From positions 2,456,920 to 2,520,919 of the forward strand of contig NZ_LR593887.1 of assembly GCF_901538355.1 (NCBI RefSeq): a stretch of 64,000 nt of DNA, given 5' to 3'. The DNA is from Tuwongella immobilis. Its GTDB lineage: Bacteria; Planctomycetota; Planctomycetia; Gemmatales; Gemmataceae. The translations under genes were made by a program, and so were the position numbers. The notes beneath the pieces are model-generated. The model made no database searches. It saw only the letters and a program-made list of their open reading frames with translations, and was not told the origin of the DNA. The number at the start of each line of letters is the position of its first letter. Positions within the stretch are counted from its first letter, which is position 1. Shown here piece after piece: positions 36,186 through 45,184 of this stretch.

Positions 36186-39100
36186 TTACCGCGCCGCTCG
36201 AGGCTGGCGAGCAACAATCGCCTGTTTTTGTTCCACGGTCGTCGGATAAATGACGATCGCTTCGGCGGCGTGGTTGGCCGCCGGGTTCTTCAGCCGATAC
36301 GCCGCCGTCGTTCGGGCACGGGCATGCTCATCGGGCCGATAGATTGCGTGCGTCTCCCGATGCAGCGTCGCCAGCAAGTGGGCCAGCGCTGCCCGGGTGG
36401 TCGGTGTCGTTGCCGTCTGGAAGCGACCATTCGCCGCCAGAATCAGCTTCCCGAGTACTGGCAAGCGTGGACGATCCGCCTGATTCGGCAGCCGACCAAA
36501 CTGCGTTACTCGTTCGACTAAGCGACCAATGTGGGCGAGCAGCACATCCTCGGCCAAGTCCGGCTTCGCCAGCGTCTCGGCCCCGGCGGTGAGTTCCGCG
36601 ATGTCCGGTGAACCGGCGATCTCCGTCGGTGTCGGCAGATCCAATGCCGCAAGTCCAAGCCGGGCATAGCATTGGCTCAACCCGTAGTGCGCATCCAGAT
36701 CTTCCGAATCCAATGTCAGTACCCGATTGAATGCCGCGATGGCTCGATTCAGATACCCCGCTTCTTCGGCCGACCCCTGTGGGGACAACTGGCTGCGTTT
36801 GAACAGCGTGGTGCCCAGTCGATTCCAAACGACGTAGTCCTTTTGGAAATCGAACTTCCGTGTCGTCGGCTGATTATTCGGATCGAGAATCGATTCGAAG
36901 GTTGCAATCGCTTTCTCAAAGTCGGCGGCTTCGGTGGCGTTTTCGGTGTCGATCAATCCCGCAAACCAGGCGATGGTCCACCACGGCGGGGCGGGATCGG
37001 ACTGTTTGGCGGCGGTCAACGCTTGGGCGGCTTCTTGCAGTCGGCCTTCCTCCAGATAGACCCGCGCCATGTTGAGATGGCCTTGGCCGACGGCGGACTT
37101 CTCCCCGATGTTCAGGAGTTGTCGGAAGGCTTCTTCCGCTTGCCGGAATTCACCTTTCTTGCTGCCCATGCCTCCTTCCAGCAGACAGCCGATGCCGTAA
37201 TCGTTCCAGCGTTGCCATGCTGGGATCGGGGAGGCGGCCACGGTCGGCTTCGGTGCATCGCCAATCGGCAACGCTAGTTTGTCCGAACACATATCGACAA
37301 TCGGCAGTTTCGGCACCGGCTGATTGCCGTGCACATATTTCATGTAGCTGTAATCGAACTTCCGATAGCGCACGCGGGCCGTAATCTGCACTTCCCCTTG
37401 AACATCCTTCGGAATGTCGAGTTGGTAGTGGACCACGGCAGCGCCACCCGGCGGAATTTGATGATCGTACAGAGGCGTGAAGATATCCTGCGGATTGCGT
37501 CGATCGATTCGATTTCCGTTGCGATCGAGCATATGCACATTGATGAAGTGCGCCCACGGATCCACCGGACCGGTATCGTCGGGATTCCCCGTCGCCCCGT
37601 TGCGGGCGATTACCCGATCCCCGACTTTCGCCTCGAAATCGACCCAAATCTCGTTGGAATCGACGGTTCCTTGCGAGAAGTGGTGACCGACGCCCAAGGT
37701 GCGAACCACCGCCTCCACCAGGTAGGTTTGTCCCGGTTTCAGGGCGGGAATCGTCGGCCGAAGCGGGGCGATCAACTTGCCGTCAATGCTGCCGCCTTCT
37801 TTCAGGCCGAACAGATCAATCCGCAGCTTCTTATCTTTGCCTTCGGGATCGACGCCGGTGAGGTAATCGGTGTTTTTGCGGATCGATTCATCGAACTTGG
37901 CAGCCCGATCTTTGTAGCGATCGGTGAATTTGAGCAGTTCAAACAATCCGGTATTCGCACCGGGGAATAAGTGATCGTGGCGTTTGCGAATGCCCGTGCC
38001 ATCGAAATCGCGGCTGCCGAAGTCCATCGACGGCTTCAACGGCATGTGGCACTCGGCACAATTGACCTTCGCTTCCGGCGGATAGTAGAACGACCGCACC
38101 CCATGCCCGGATACACCCGAAAGCAGGAACGAATCGTAGTGATTCTGACCGCGGAGGAAGTCTTTGTAGTGATTCAACTCCACTGGCAGACTCACCTTAT
38201 GGCAGGTCGAGCAGAATTCCGCCGTCTTGTGGAACGGCTTCAGGAACGTCTTCTTGTGAAAATCCGGCTTCGCTTTGATGACTTGATTGTTCACCCATTG
38301 CAGCCAGGGATTATCGCTGAACGCCAACGGGTAATGTTCTGGTTCTTCGATGGTGTAATCTGCGTTCCCCTTCGTGCTGTTGACGTGGGTCATCGCGTGG
38401 CAAGCGGTGCATGTAATGCCGGCATGCGCAGTCTTATCGTTGACATCATCGTAATTCGGATTGTCAAATGCGCCGCTAAAGAACGGTACCGGATCGTGAC
38501 AACCCGCACACCAGCGCGCCGCCTTCACATTGCCATCGCGTTCGAGCGAAACTTTGCGGGTTTCGCGCACGCTGAACAGATAGGGCGGATTGTTGAACGA
38601 GCTGAATTTGTGCGCGGAGTGGATATGGTCGTTGTAGACATCTTGATGGCACTTCATGCAGTATTCGTCCATCATTAGGACGTCTGCCGGAATGAAGTTG
38701 CCATCGCTGGTTCGGGCCGCGCTGGGGTGGAAATACTGCTCCCCCTCGGCAGAACCAACCGCGTACCATTTGCGCGGATCTTGACTGTGTAGCGCAATCA
38801 TCGCCACCACAAACACGCCCACGCCGCTGGCCCAGGCGATGCCCCACTTCCACTGAATATCGGGGCCGGCTTGTCGGTGCAGGACATAGCCGACAATCGC
38901 GGCAATCGGCAGCAGAATGTGCAGCCAATAGGCAATCGATCGGGTGACTGTCCCGGTCGGCAGTTGCGGCAACCCTTCGAGCTGAATCAGCGAAAGCCCG
39001 GTGATGCCGACAATCAGCCCCAGTGCAAAGACAATCATGCCCAACTTGACGGCACGCTTGTTCGGGCGTTTTCGTGAGGTGACGAGGTGTACCCCGCCAA

Positions 39101-39371
39101 ACAACACGAACGGCACCATCGCCGCCACCCCGACGACGCTATGGCCAATGAACATCCATAAGGTGAACGGATTGGTGAACGTCTGCGGTGCCTGCGCCCA
39201 GTTCAGCAGCGAGATTGCCGCCAGATAAACGCCGGTCGCCCCGAGAATCGCCACAGATCCGAAGACAATTGCGAGAATGATTTTTAACTTCGGCCCCAAT
39301 GCCGGGACGTATCCTTTCGGAATCCGTCGCGGCGCCTGACCGCTTGGCACCGAGTTGGTGGTGGTTGACAC
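36186..39371 (-). CDS. Membrane multihaem cytochrome c with TPR domain
   Basis: 1061 residues. Five membrane helices lie in the first 195 residues. Helix 2 carries H77 and H95 and helix 4 carries H151 and H165, a layout that could hold b-type haems. A pentahaem c region follows, with CxxCH at 238, 288, 321, 387 and 438 (CMKCH, CAGCH, CTACH, CSTCH, CAECH) and many extra His for axial ligation, resembling cytochrome c554-type proteins. A beta-rich part (about 500-700) and TPR-like repeats (about 710-920) complete it. It probably moves electrons from the membrane quinone pool to a periplasmic acceptor (inferred). Start: GTG at 39371. It is the first gene of the run ending with moxR. Confidence 0.88.
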   Translation of the reverse strand: MSTTTNSVPSGQAPRRIPKGYVPALGPKLKIILAIVFGSVAILGATGVYLAAISLLNWAQAPQTFTNPFTLWMFIGHSVVGVAAMVPFVLFGGVHLVTSRKRPNKRAVKLGMIVFALGLIVGITGLSLIQLEGLPQLPTGTVTRSIAYWLHILLPIAAIVGYVLHRQAGPDIQWKWGIAWASGVGVFVVAMIALHSQDPRKWYAVGSAEGEQYFHPSAARTSDGNFIPADVLMMDEYCMKCHQDVYNDHIHSAHKFSSFNNPPYLFSVRETRKVSLERDGNVKAARWCAGCHDPVPFFSGAFDNPNYDDVNDKTAHAGITCTACHAMTHVNSTKGNADYTIEEPEHYPLAFSDNPWLQWVNNQVIKAKPDFHKKTFLKPFHKTAEFCSTCHKVSLPVELNHYKDFLRGQNHYDSFLLSGVSGHGVRSFYYPPEAKVNCAECHMPLKPSMDFGSRDFDGTGIRKRHDHLFPGANTGLFELLKFTDRYKDRAAKFDESIRKNTDYLTGVDPEGKDKKLRIDLFGLKEGGSIDGKLIAPLRPTIPALKPGQTYLVEAVVRTLGVGHHFSQGTVDSNEIWVDFEAKVGDRVIARNGATGNPDDTGPVDPWAHFINVHMLDRNGNRIDRRNPQDIFTPLYDHQIPPGGAAVVHYQLDIPKDVQGEVQITARVRYRKFDYSYMKYVHGNQPVPKLPIVDMCSDKLALPIGDAPKPTVAASPIPAWQRWNDYGIGCLLEGGMGSKKGEFRQAEEAFRQLLNIGEKSAVGQGHLNMARVYLEEGRLQEAAQALTAAKQSDPAPPWWTIAWFAGLIDTENATEAADFEKAIATFESILDPNNQPTTRKFDFQKDYVVWNRLGTTLFKRSQLSPQGSAEEAGYLNRAIAAFNRVLTLDSEDLDAHYGLSQCYARLGLAALDLPTPTEIAGSPDIAELTAGAETLAKPDLAEDVLLAHIGRLVERVTQFGRLPNQADRPRLPVLGKLILAANGRFQTATTPTTRAALAHLLATLHRETHAIYRPDEHARARTTAAYRLKNPAANHAAEAIVIYPTTVEQKQAIVARQPRAAR

Positions 39372-39496
39372 GATAACACCCCGGAGATGAAGGGAAAATC
39401 GATCGGTACCTTGGAACCGGTCCCGCTCCTGCTAATTTAACCTACGGCCCGTGTGAATACCAGAACGATCCGGCTCTCTCCCCGGAGGCTGCTGAC

Positions 39497-40522
39497 GTGA
39501 CGCGATTTTATACCGCCGCCTGTCAAATCGATCGCCCGAATCCGCGACATTGGCGGGATATTTCGCCCAAAGTCGATCATCAAGTGGCAATGATCGAACA
39601 AACGCTGGCGGGCTATCGACCGTTCGGCGATGTTCGGCTGTTCGCGTTCCCCGAATTTTCGCATGCGGCTCCGGTCTATTTCACCGCTGCGGAATTGTTG
39701 GAGCATCTGGCGCTGCCGATTCCGAACCCGTATACGGATCGCTACTTGCGGATTGCGCAGCGCGAAGGCATTTACATCCAAACCGGTACATTTCTGGAAT
39801 CCGACGATCGCTTTCCCGGCCATGTCTTCAACACCACCTGTCTGATTGGCCCGGAAGGAATTCTCTATCGATATCGCAAGACGCATCCGTGGATTCCTTG
39901 GGAAGTGCATACCAGCCCGCACGATTTGCCGAATTATCCCGATGAGCCGTTTCCGGTTGCAGAGACGCCGATTGGTCGGATTGGTGCGGCAATCTGCTAC
40001 GATTGGCTGTTTCCCGAAGCGATTCGCATGCTGGCGATGAACGGTGCAGAAATTCTCATTCGCATCTCGGCATACATGGATCCGTGGGGAGCCACCCCGC
40101 CAATGGACTGGTGGACGATGGTCAATCGGTGCCGGGCGATGGAAAATATGGCTTATGTCGTGGCGTCGAATCAGGCGGCGAGTTTCAGCAATTACCCGCC
40201 GTTTTCGTGGCCCGGTGGCAGCATGGTGGTCGATTTCGATGGGCGGATTCTGGCCCAGGCCAATCCCGGTCCCGGGGATCAGGTGGTGATTGCCCCGATC
40301 GATCTGGCCGCACTCCGACAGGAACGCGAACGTCGCCAGGGGCACCATCTCTTGGGGCATTTGCGGACTGAACTGTATCGGCACTATCAACGTCCGGCAT
40401 ATGATGCGATGCTCCCGCGAACGCCGTCCGGAAGCGATTCCGGGGTGCTGCCGCCATCGATCGAAAGCAATGAAGCCGCGATTCGAGCGGCCAAGATTCG
40501 CCGCGCTCGGCCCGATGCGTAA
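39497..40522 (+). CDS. Nitrilase-superfamily carbon-nitrogen hydrolase
   Basis: 341 residues. The Glu-Lys-Cys catalytic triad is E53 (FPEFSH), K128 (YRKTHPW) and C167 (AICYDWLFPE). The enzyme hydrolyses an amide or nitrile through a cysteine thioester; aliphatic amidase or N-carbamoyl amidase branches are possible, and the substrate is unknown. Start: a GTG at 39497 with GGAGG eleven bases upstream. It diverges from the multihaem cytochrome gene across a 125-base gap and is followed after 28 bases by a CRTAC1 gene, so the two are probably co-transcribed. Cytoplasmic; no signal peptide. Confidence 0.9.
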   Translation: MTRFYTAACQIDRPNPRHWRDISPKVDHQVAMIEQTLAGYRPFGDVRLFAFPEFSHAAPVYFTAAELLEHLALPIPNPYTDRYLRIAQREGIYIQTGTFLESDDRFPGHVFNTTCLIGPEGILYRYRKTHPWIPWEVHTSPHDLPNYPDEPFPVAETPIGRIGAAICYDWLFPEAIRMLAMNGAEILIRISAYMDPWGATPPMDWWTMVNRCRAMENMAYVVASNQAASFSNYPPFSWPGGSMVVDFDGRILAQANPGPGDQVVIAPIDLAALRQERERRQGHHLLGHLRTELYRHYQRPAYDAMLPRTPSGSDSGVLPPSIESNEAAIRAAKIRRARPDA

Positions 40523-40550
40523 CGTGATTCTGGCATAAGGATTTGCTGCC

Positions 40551-43500
40551 ATGACCTCTCCAACGTCTCCCCCCAATCGCTATCGCAACGTATTGCTGGT
40601 GCTGGGGTTTGTGCTGGTGGTGGGCATTTCATCGTGGTTGGTTTGGCACAATCGAACGTCGCCGGTGCCACCCACACCTGATCTCACGGAAGTGCTGGTG
40701 CTGAATAATCGCGGCATTGGGCTGATGGAGCAGTTTGAATACGCCGCCGCTGCCAAAGCCTTTCGCGATGTGGTGGCCCGGGATCCGAATTGGCTGCCCG
40801 GTCGAATCAATCTCGGAATCGCGCTGTTGAATCAGGCCGAAGAACCGACCCTGAACGAAGCCGCCGAGATTTTCGAGTCGGTGCTCAAACAGGATTCCAC
40901 GAATCGGCACGCGCATTATTGCCTGGGAATGATCTTTCTGCATCGCGGAAATGTCGCCAAAGCCGGGCCGCACTTCGAAGAGATGACCCGTCTGGAGCCG
41001 AAAGACGCCCATAGCTGGTATCATCTGGGGCGAACGCATCCCAACGGTGAAGATTCACCCGAAGCCAAGGCGTGCTTTGAACTTGCGCTAAAGTTGAATC
41101 CGTATCTCAATGCCGCACGATACGCACTGGCGATGCACCCGCATGAGAAGGATGATGCCCGTAGCCAGAAATTGATCGCAGAGCAACAAGCGCTGGTCGC
41201 TGCCAACTGGGAATCGGAGTATCGCATCACCTACACGGAAATGGGGCCGTTTGCGGAGGTGCTGGGTCGTGATCCCAAGTCGGTTGAGCGTTCGACCATG
41301 GGACCGCTGCCGATGTATGCCGATCAACCGGATTTCGAGGCGGTGCTCGCGCCCACTTCCCGCTGGGCCAGTCAGGCCAATCTCGAGGCGGTGCCCGCTG
41401 GCGGAAAGTTACTCGCGGCTGCTCGCAAACGGTTTGGCGGAACCATGGTCGTGTTCGATGCCAATGGCGATCAGCATTTGGACGTCTTGATGCTTTCCGC
41501 GGCGATTGAACGAGGGCAACCGCGGGATGTGCTGCTGATTTCCAATGGAAAAGGAAAATTCTACGATCGGACGCTTGAGTTTGGGTTGGTGAATCAGGCG
41601 TCGATTTCGGCCTGTGTCGCAAGTTTGGACAACGATGGTCTGCCGGATCTGATTCGATCCACGCCGGATGGTGTCACCCTGCACCGGCTCAAACGCGACG
41701 GGAAATCGTTCCGTTTTGAGGATCAATCCGCGGTTCTCGGCGATTGGGCCAAAGGCGGAGTGACGCTGGGGCTGCAAGTCGCGGATTTGGATCAAGACGG
41801 CGATTTGGATCTCCTCGCGGCCAACTATGCCAGTTCGATCGAACAAGCGATCCGTCAATTCAACGGCGATTATTCCAAATCGGATGGCGGCTTGCGGGTG
41901 CTGCTCAACACCAGTGTGCCACCCGCGGTTCCGCCGGGGCAGCCCGCTCCCGCCATGCAATTGCAGTTTACCCCACTGGCCGCACCCTCGGAACTGCTCG
42001 TATCCGGGCCAGTCATCGGCACGATTCTTTCCGATTTCGACGGCGACCGCGATCTCGATGTGCTGGTCATGATCGACGGCAAACTGCCGCTGATGGTGTT
42101 AAACGACCGATTATTGCGATTCCGCCGAAATGGTTTGGTCTCCAATGATCCGCAGGCATGGGATGGCGGGCTGGCGGTCGATCCCAATCTCAACGGCAAG
42201 TCGGAAGTGGTGCTGTTGGGCCGCGATCGCTTGGTGCATCTGGCGAATCGGCTGACCGATGCGACCCAACTCGCCGGGCAGTGGTTCAACCCGATGACTG
42301 CCCAAATTCCACCGATTGCCCAGGCGATGGTCCAAGATATGGATCTGGACGGCGCGCCCGACTTGGTGGCGCTCTCGCAGGGGAAGATCCCGATGCTGCT
42401 CCGCAATCGTGGCGGATTGTTCGTCAATGCGCCGAATGTCTTTGGCATCCCCATGACCGGGCCGGGAATGTGGATCGCCGCGATGGGGGCGGATGTCGTG
42501 GGCACTTCGTATCCGGATCTGCTGTTGTGGCACGATATCAACGGCTTGCAGCTCAAAACCAGCATGGGCCGCGAAAATCGCGCAATCAAACTGGAACTGA
42601 CGGGCACTCGGGATAAAGGCTCGAATCGGCGGACGAATGCCGATGGCATTGGCGCAACGGTGCAGGTCTTGGCCGGAATGCTGCGAACCACCACCGAGTT
42701 GGGCACGCAATCGGCGGGCATGGGGCAATCGCGGCTGCCGATTTCGCTGGGCATTGGTCGTGCGGAGCGAGCCGACGCCGTCCGGATTCGCTGGCCGGAT
42801 CAGGTCACGCAAGCCGAGCTGGACTTGGCCGCCGATGGCACCATTCACCGCATCGTCGAAACCAATCGCAAGGGGACTTCCTGCCCCGTGTTGTATGTCT
42901 GGAATGGGCAAGAGTTTGCGTATGTGACCGATTTTCTCGGCGGCGGGGCATTGGGCGAAATGGGCCCGGATGGCAGTGTCCGCCCAGCTCGCCCGGAAGA
43001 GACGCTGAATCTGCCTACCTCAGACATGCGGCCAATTGATGGAGCGTTTCGCATCCGCATCGGTGAGCCAATGGATGAGATGATGTACCTCGATCGCGTG
43101 CAATTGCGTGCGATTGACCATCCCGTCGATGTCACCGTCCTCGCCGATGAGCGATTCGCCACCAGTGCGCCAATGCCCACCGGGAAACCGATTGCTATTC
43201 GCAACCTGCGGCATCCGATTCGTGCGGTCGATCATCGCGGGGCCGATCAACTGAGCCGCATTACGGCGGCGGATCATCGCATGGTCGATTCGTTCCGAAA
43301 ACGATCCTGGTTGGGATATGCCGAGGAGCATTGGTTGGAATTTCACTTTGACGATCTGCCCGACCCGGAGCGCGAAGCCGTGTTGGTGCTGCATGGCGGC
43401 ATCGATTATCCCTACCCGGAATCGATCTTCGCGGCATCGCAAGCGGGCGTGGCAATGATTCCGCCGCAACTCGAACGCCAACGAGCGGATGGATCGTGGG

Positions 43501-44099
43501 AGTTGGTCGCCGATCTGGGATTCCCAGCGGGCCTGACACGAACGATGATCCGCAGCTTCCCGGCGGGGAGCTTCCGCGACGGCGATCGTTTGCGGATTCG
43601 CACGAATTTGCAGGTCTATTGGGACGAAATTCGCCTGGGCACGCGCTTGAGCGAAGCCGAGTTCGCCGCCGTCATTCGCATCCTTGATCGTGCCCCCCGT
43701 CGCGCGGAACTGCTGTTCCACGGCTTCACCCGCGAAGTGCAGATTGGCGACTCTCCGCTCTTGGGCTACGACCATCGCTTCACCGAACCGGTCAGTTGCG
43801 CAGAGTGGAAAGGGCCGCGAACTCTGCACGGCGATGTGCTGCAACTCCTGGCGGCGGAGGATGATCGGTTCGTGCTGTGTCGGCCTGGCGAAGAGGTCGA
43901 AATTGATTTCGCCGCCGATTTCCCGGAACTTCCGAGCAATCGACGGCGAACGCTGCAGTTGCAAACGTGGGGATATTGCAAAGACAATTCCCCATTTACG
44001 CTGACGGCGGGCCGAGTCGATCCGCTGCCATTTCGGGGCATGCCCAGCTATCCGCCGAAAAGCAGCCCGGATGAATCGGCTCGCAAACGTCTGCCGTAG
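40551..44099 (+). CDS. TPR-FG-GAP-ASPIC/UnbV (CRTAC1) membrane-anchored protein
   Basis: 1182 residues. A single N-terminal helix (NVLLVLGFVLVVGISSWLVW) anchors it. TPR-like repeats span about 45-230 (LNNRGIGLMEQFEYAAAAKAF, HYCLGMIFLHRGNVAKA). Scattered FG-GAP repeats follow (VVFDANGDQHLDVLML, VADLDQDGDLDLLAANYA, LSDFDGDRDLDVLVM, VQDMDLDGAPDLVALS). ASPIC/UnbV lies at about 680-770 (NRRTNADGIGATVQVLAG, ADAVRIRWPDQV). The last 400 or so residues (from LYVWNGQEFAYVTDFLGGG) form a beta-rich region I do not recognise. It shares its architecture with the CRTAC1 gene at 34238 and its anchor suggests the periplasmic face. Its stop nearly meets the convergent His-rich gene. Confidence 0.87.
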   Translation: MTSPTSPPNRYRNVLLVLGFVLVVGISSWLVWHNRTSPVPPTPDLTEVLVLNNRGIGLMEQFEYAAAAKAFRDVVARDPNWLPGRINLGIALLNQAEEPTLNEAAEIFESVLKQDSTNRHAHYCLGMIFLHRGNVAKAGPHFEEMTRLEPKDAHSWYHLGRTHPNGEDSPEAKACFELALKLNPYLNAARYALAMHPHEKDDARSQKLIAEQQALVAANWESEYRITYTEMGPFAEVLGRDPKSVERSTMGPLPMYADQPDFEAVLAPTSRWASQANLEAVPAGGKLLAAARKRFGGTMVVFDANGDQHLDVLMLSAAIERGQPRDVLLISNGKGKFYDRTLEFGLVNQASISACVASLDNDGLPDLIRSTPDGVTLHRLKRDGKSFRFEDQSAVLGDWAKGGVTLGLQVADLDQDGDLDLLAANYASSIEQAIRQFNGDYSKSDGGLRVLLNTSVPPAVPPGQPAPAMQLQFTPLAAPSELLVSGPVIGTILSDFDGDRDLDVLVMIDGKLPLMVLNDRLLRFRRNGLVSNDPQAWDGGLAVDPNLNGKSEVVLLGRDRLVHLANRLTDATQLAGQWFNPMTAQIPPIAQAMVQDMDLDGAPDLVALSQGKIPMLLRNRGGLFVNAPNVFGIPMTGPGMWIAAMGADVVGTSYPDLLLWHDINGLQLKTSMGRENRAIKLELTGTRDKGSNRRTNADGIGATVQVLAGMLRTTTELGTQSAGMGQSRLPISLGIGRAERADAVRIRWPDQVTQAELDLAADGTIHRIVETNRKGTSCPVLYVWNGQEFAYVTDFLGGGALGEMGPDGSVRPARPEETLNLPTSDMRPIDGAFRIRIGEPMDEMMYLDRVQLRAIDHPVDVTVLADERFATSAPMPTGKPIAIRNLRHPIRAVDHRGADQLSRITAADHRMVDSFRKRSWLGYAEEHWLEFHFDDLPDPEREAVLVLHGGIDYPYPESIFAASQAGVAMIPPQLERQRADGSWELVADLGFPAGLTRTMIRSFPAGSFRDGDRLRIRTNLQVYWDEIRLGTRLSEAEFAAVIRILDRAPRRAELLFHGFTREVQIGDSPLLGYDHRFTEPVSCAEWKGPRTLHGDVLQLLAAEDDRFVLCRPGEEVEIDFAADFPELPSNRRRTLQLQTWGYCKDNSPFTLTAGRVDPLPFRGMPSYPPKSSPDESARKRLP

Positions 44100-44105
44100 G
44101 GCAAC

Positions 44106-44450
44106 TTAGGCCATCGTGACCGGGCCATGGTCGTCGCAATGGTCGCCGTGCGGGTGGTGCAGGTGACCATCGACGAGGTAATCGACATGGTCGCCATGCG
44201 GCACCGCCGGGTGACCGCAATCGGGGCCGTGAACGTGATCTTTAGTATGGCCGGAGCAGGCATGCGCGGGCGTGCAACCTGCGGGATTGGCTGCCGTCAC
44301 CGGCAGGGTGTGCTCTTCCACGCCGCCGGCGGTCATGTGGTGCAAGTGGCCATCGTGGAGATAATCCACATGGCCTTCGTGCTGGATGCCAACGTGACCG
44401 CAGTTCGGGCCATGGACATGGTCATGCGGGCCGTGATGATGTTCGCTCAT
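44106..44450 (-). CDS. Histidine-rich metal-binding protein
   Basis: 114 residues, 27 of them His and five Cys. It consists of two imperfect copies of a unit HVHGPxCGH...GHVDYL..GHLHH joined by a neutral linker, so it arose by internal duplication. There is no signal peptide, so it is probably a cytoplasmic zinc buffer or metallochaperone (inferred). It is 36 bases downstream of an ArsR/SmtB gene whose protein has a zinc-type sensing site, which suggests zinc-induced expression of both. Such proteins occur beside zinc exporters, but no exporter is present here. Confidence 0.8.
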   Translation of the reverse strand: MSEHHHGPHDHVHGPNCGHVGIQHEGHVDYLHDGHLHHMTAGGVEEHTLPVTAANPAGCTPAHACSGHTKDHVHGPDCGHPAVPHGDHVDYLVDGHLHHPHGDHCDDHGPVTMA

Positions 44451-44486
44451 ATCTGAACTCCTGATTTGGTTGAAGGTTCGGTCGAC

Positions 44487-44885
44487 TCAATCGGCGTCGG
44501 TGTTGGGGTCGATCGGGACATCGACCGATTCCAATTCCATCGCATGTGCCACTGCCGTGCGAATCAAATCCGCCACGTGCTGATCTTGCAGCGAATAGAA
44601 AATGTGGTTGCCATCCCGCCGACGATTCACCAGTCCCTCACTGCGAAGGATTCGTAATCGTTGAGACATGGTGGAGAATTTCTCCCCCGTGGTGGCCACC
44701 AACTCGCTCACACACCATTCGCCTTCCAGGAGCAAGTGCAGCAAACGCAACCTGGGCGTATCTCCCAACGCACGAAAGAGTTGGGCGGTTCGTTCCATCG
44801 CGCTGGCGGGTGGCTGACCACTCGCAGATCGCGGCGGATGACGATGCGGCGTCGATTCCGTCTCGTCGCCAGGCTGCATCGACAT
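44487..44885 (-). CDS. ArsR/SmtB-family repressor with alpha5 zinc site
   Basis: 132 residues from the ATG at 44885, preceded by GGAGGAAG; an in-frame ATG at 44909 lacks such a site. The winged helix is FRALGDTPRLRLLHLL to SRRRDGNHIFYSL, with recognition helix EKFSTMSQRLRILRSEGL. The C-terminal helix carries D101, H103, H114 and E117, exactly the D-x-H-x10-H-x2-E spacing of the SmtB alpha5 Zn(II) site. C58 (EWCVSEL) sits where alpha3N-site cysteines occur. On zinc binding the protein should leave its operator; an inverted repeat at 44908-44927 is a good candidate. It is autoregulated with the His-rich gene (inferred). Confidence 0.9.
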   Translation of the reverse strand: MSMQPGDETESTPHRHPPRSASGQPPASAMERTAQLFRALGDTPRLRLLHLLLEGEWCVSELVATTGEKFSTMSQRLRILRSEGLVNRRRDGNHIFYSLQDQHVADLIRTAVAHAMELESVDVPIDPNTDAD

Positions 44886-44907
44886 GGGCTTCCTCCAGTA
44901 CTTCATC

Positions 44908-44927
44908 ATTTCACTACTTCATGAAAT
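44908..44927. promoter_or_regulatory. Candidate SmtB-type operator
   Basis: ATTTCA and TGAAAT form a perfect inverted repeat with an 8-base spacer, 23 bases before the ArsR/SmtB start. The motif TACTTCAT also occurs twice, 16 bases apart (44899 and 44915). AT-rich TGAA/TTCA inverted repeats are typical ArsR/SmtB sites. The rest of the 299-base divergent gap (44886-45184) shows no gene. Confidence 0.5.
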
Positions 44928-45184
44928 AGCATGCTTCGTCGAGCGATGCAACCCCGGATTCGGATTTTCGCCCGAATTTCGGGTGTCTCGACCAACCCAT
45001 GACCCAATTCGTTTCGTCGAGCGGAATGAAGTGCGGCGAATGAGGGAGACCCATTCCAGAAGGAGAAATATTGGTGAAAGATTGATGAATTCGTCGACAA
45101 TTTTGTTTGGCAGCAAATCAACGAGTATTGTACAGTCGAGCCATCTCCTTTCTGATGTTGGTTGGAAAAGAACGGGAGCCTCTC

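Noticed and set aside
44466-44929. Plus-strand frames opposite the ArsR/SmtB gene
   Set aside because: The minus-strand protein has an exact SmtB fold and metal site. The plus frames are shadows.
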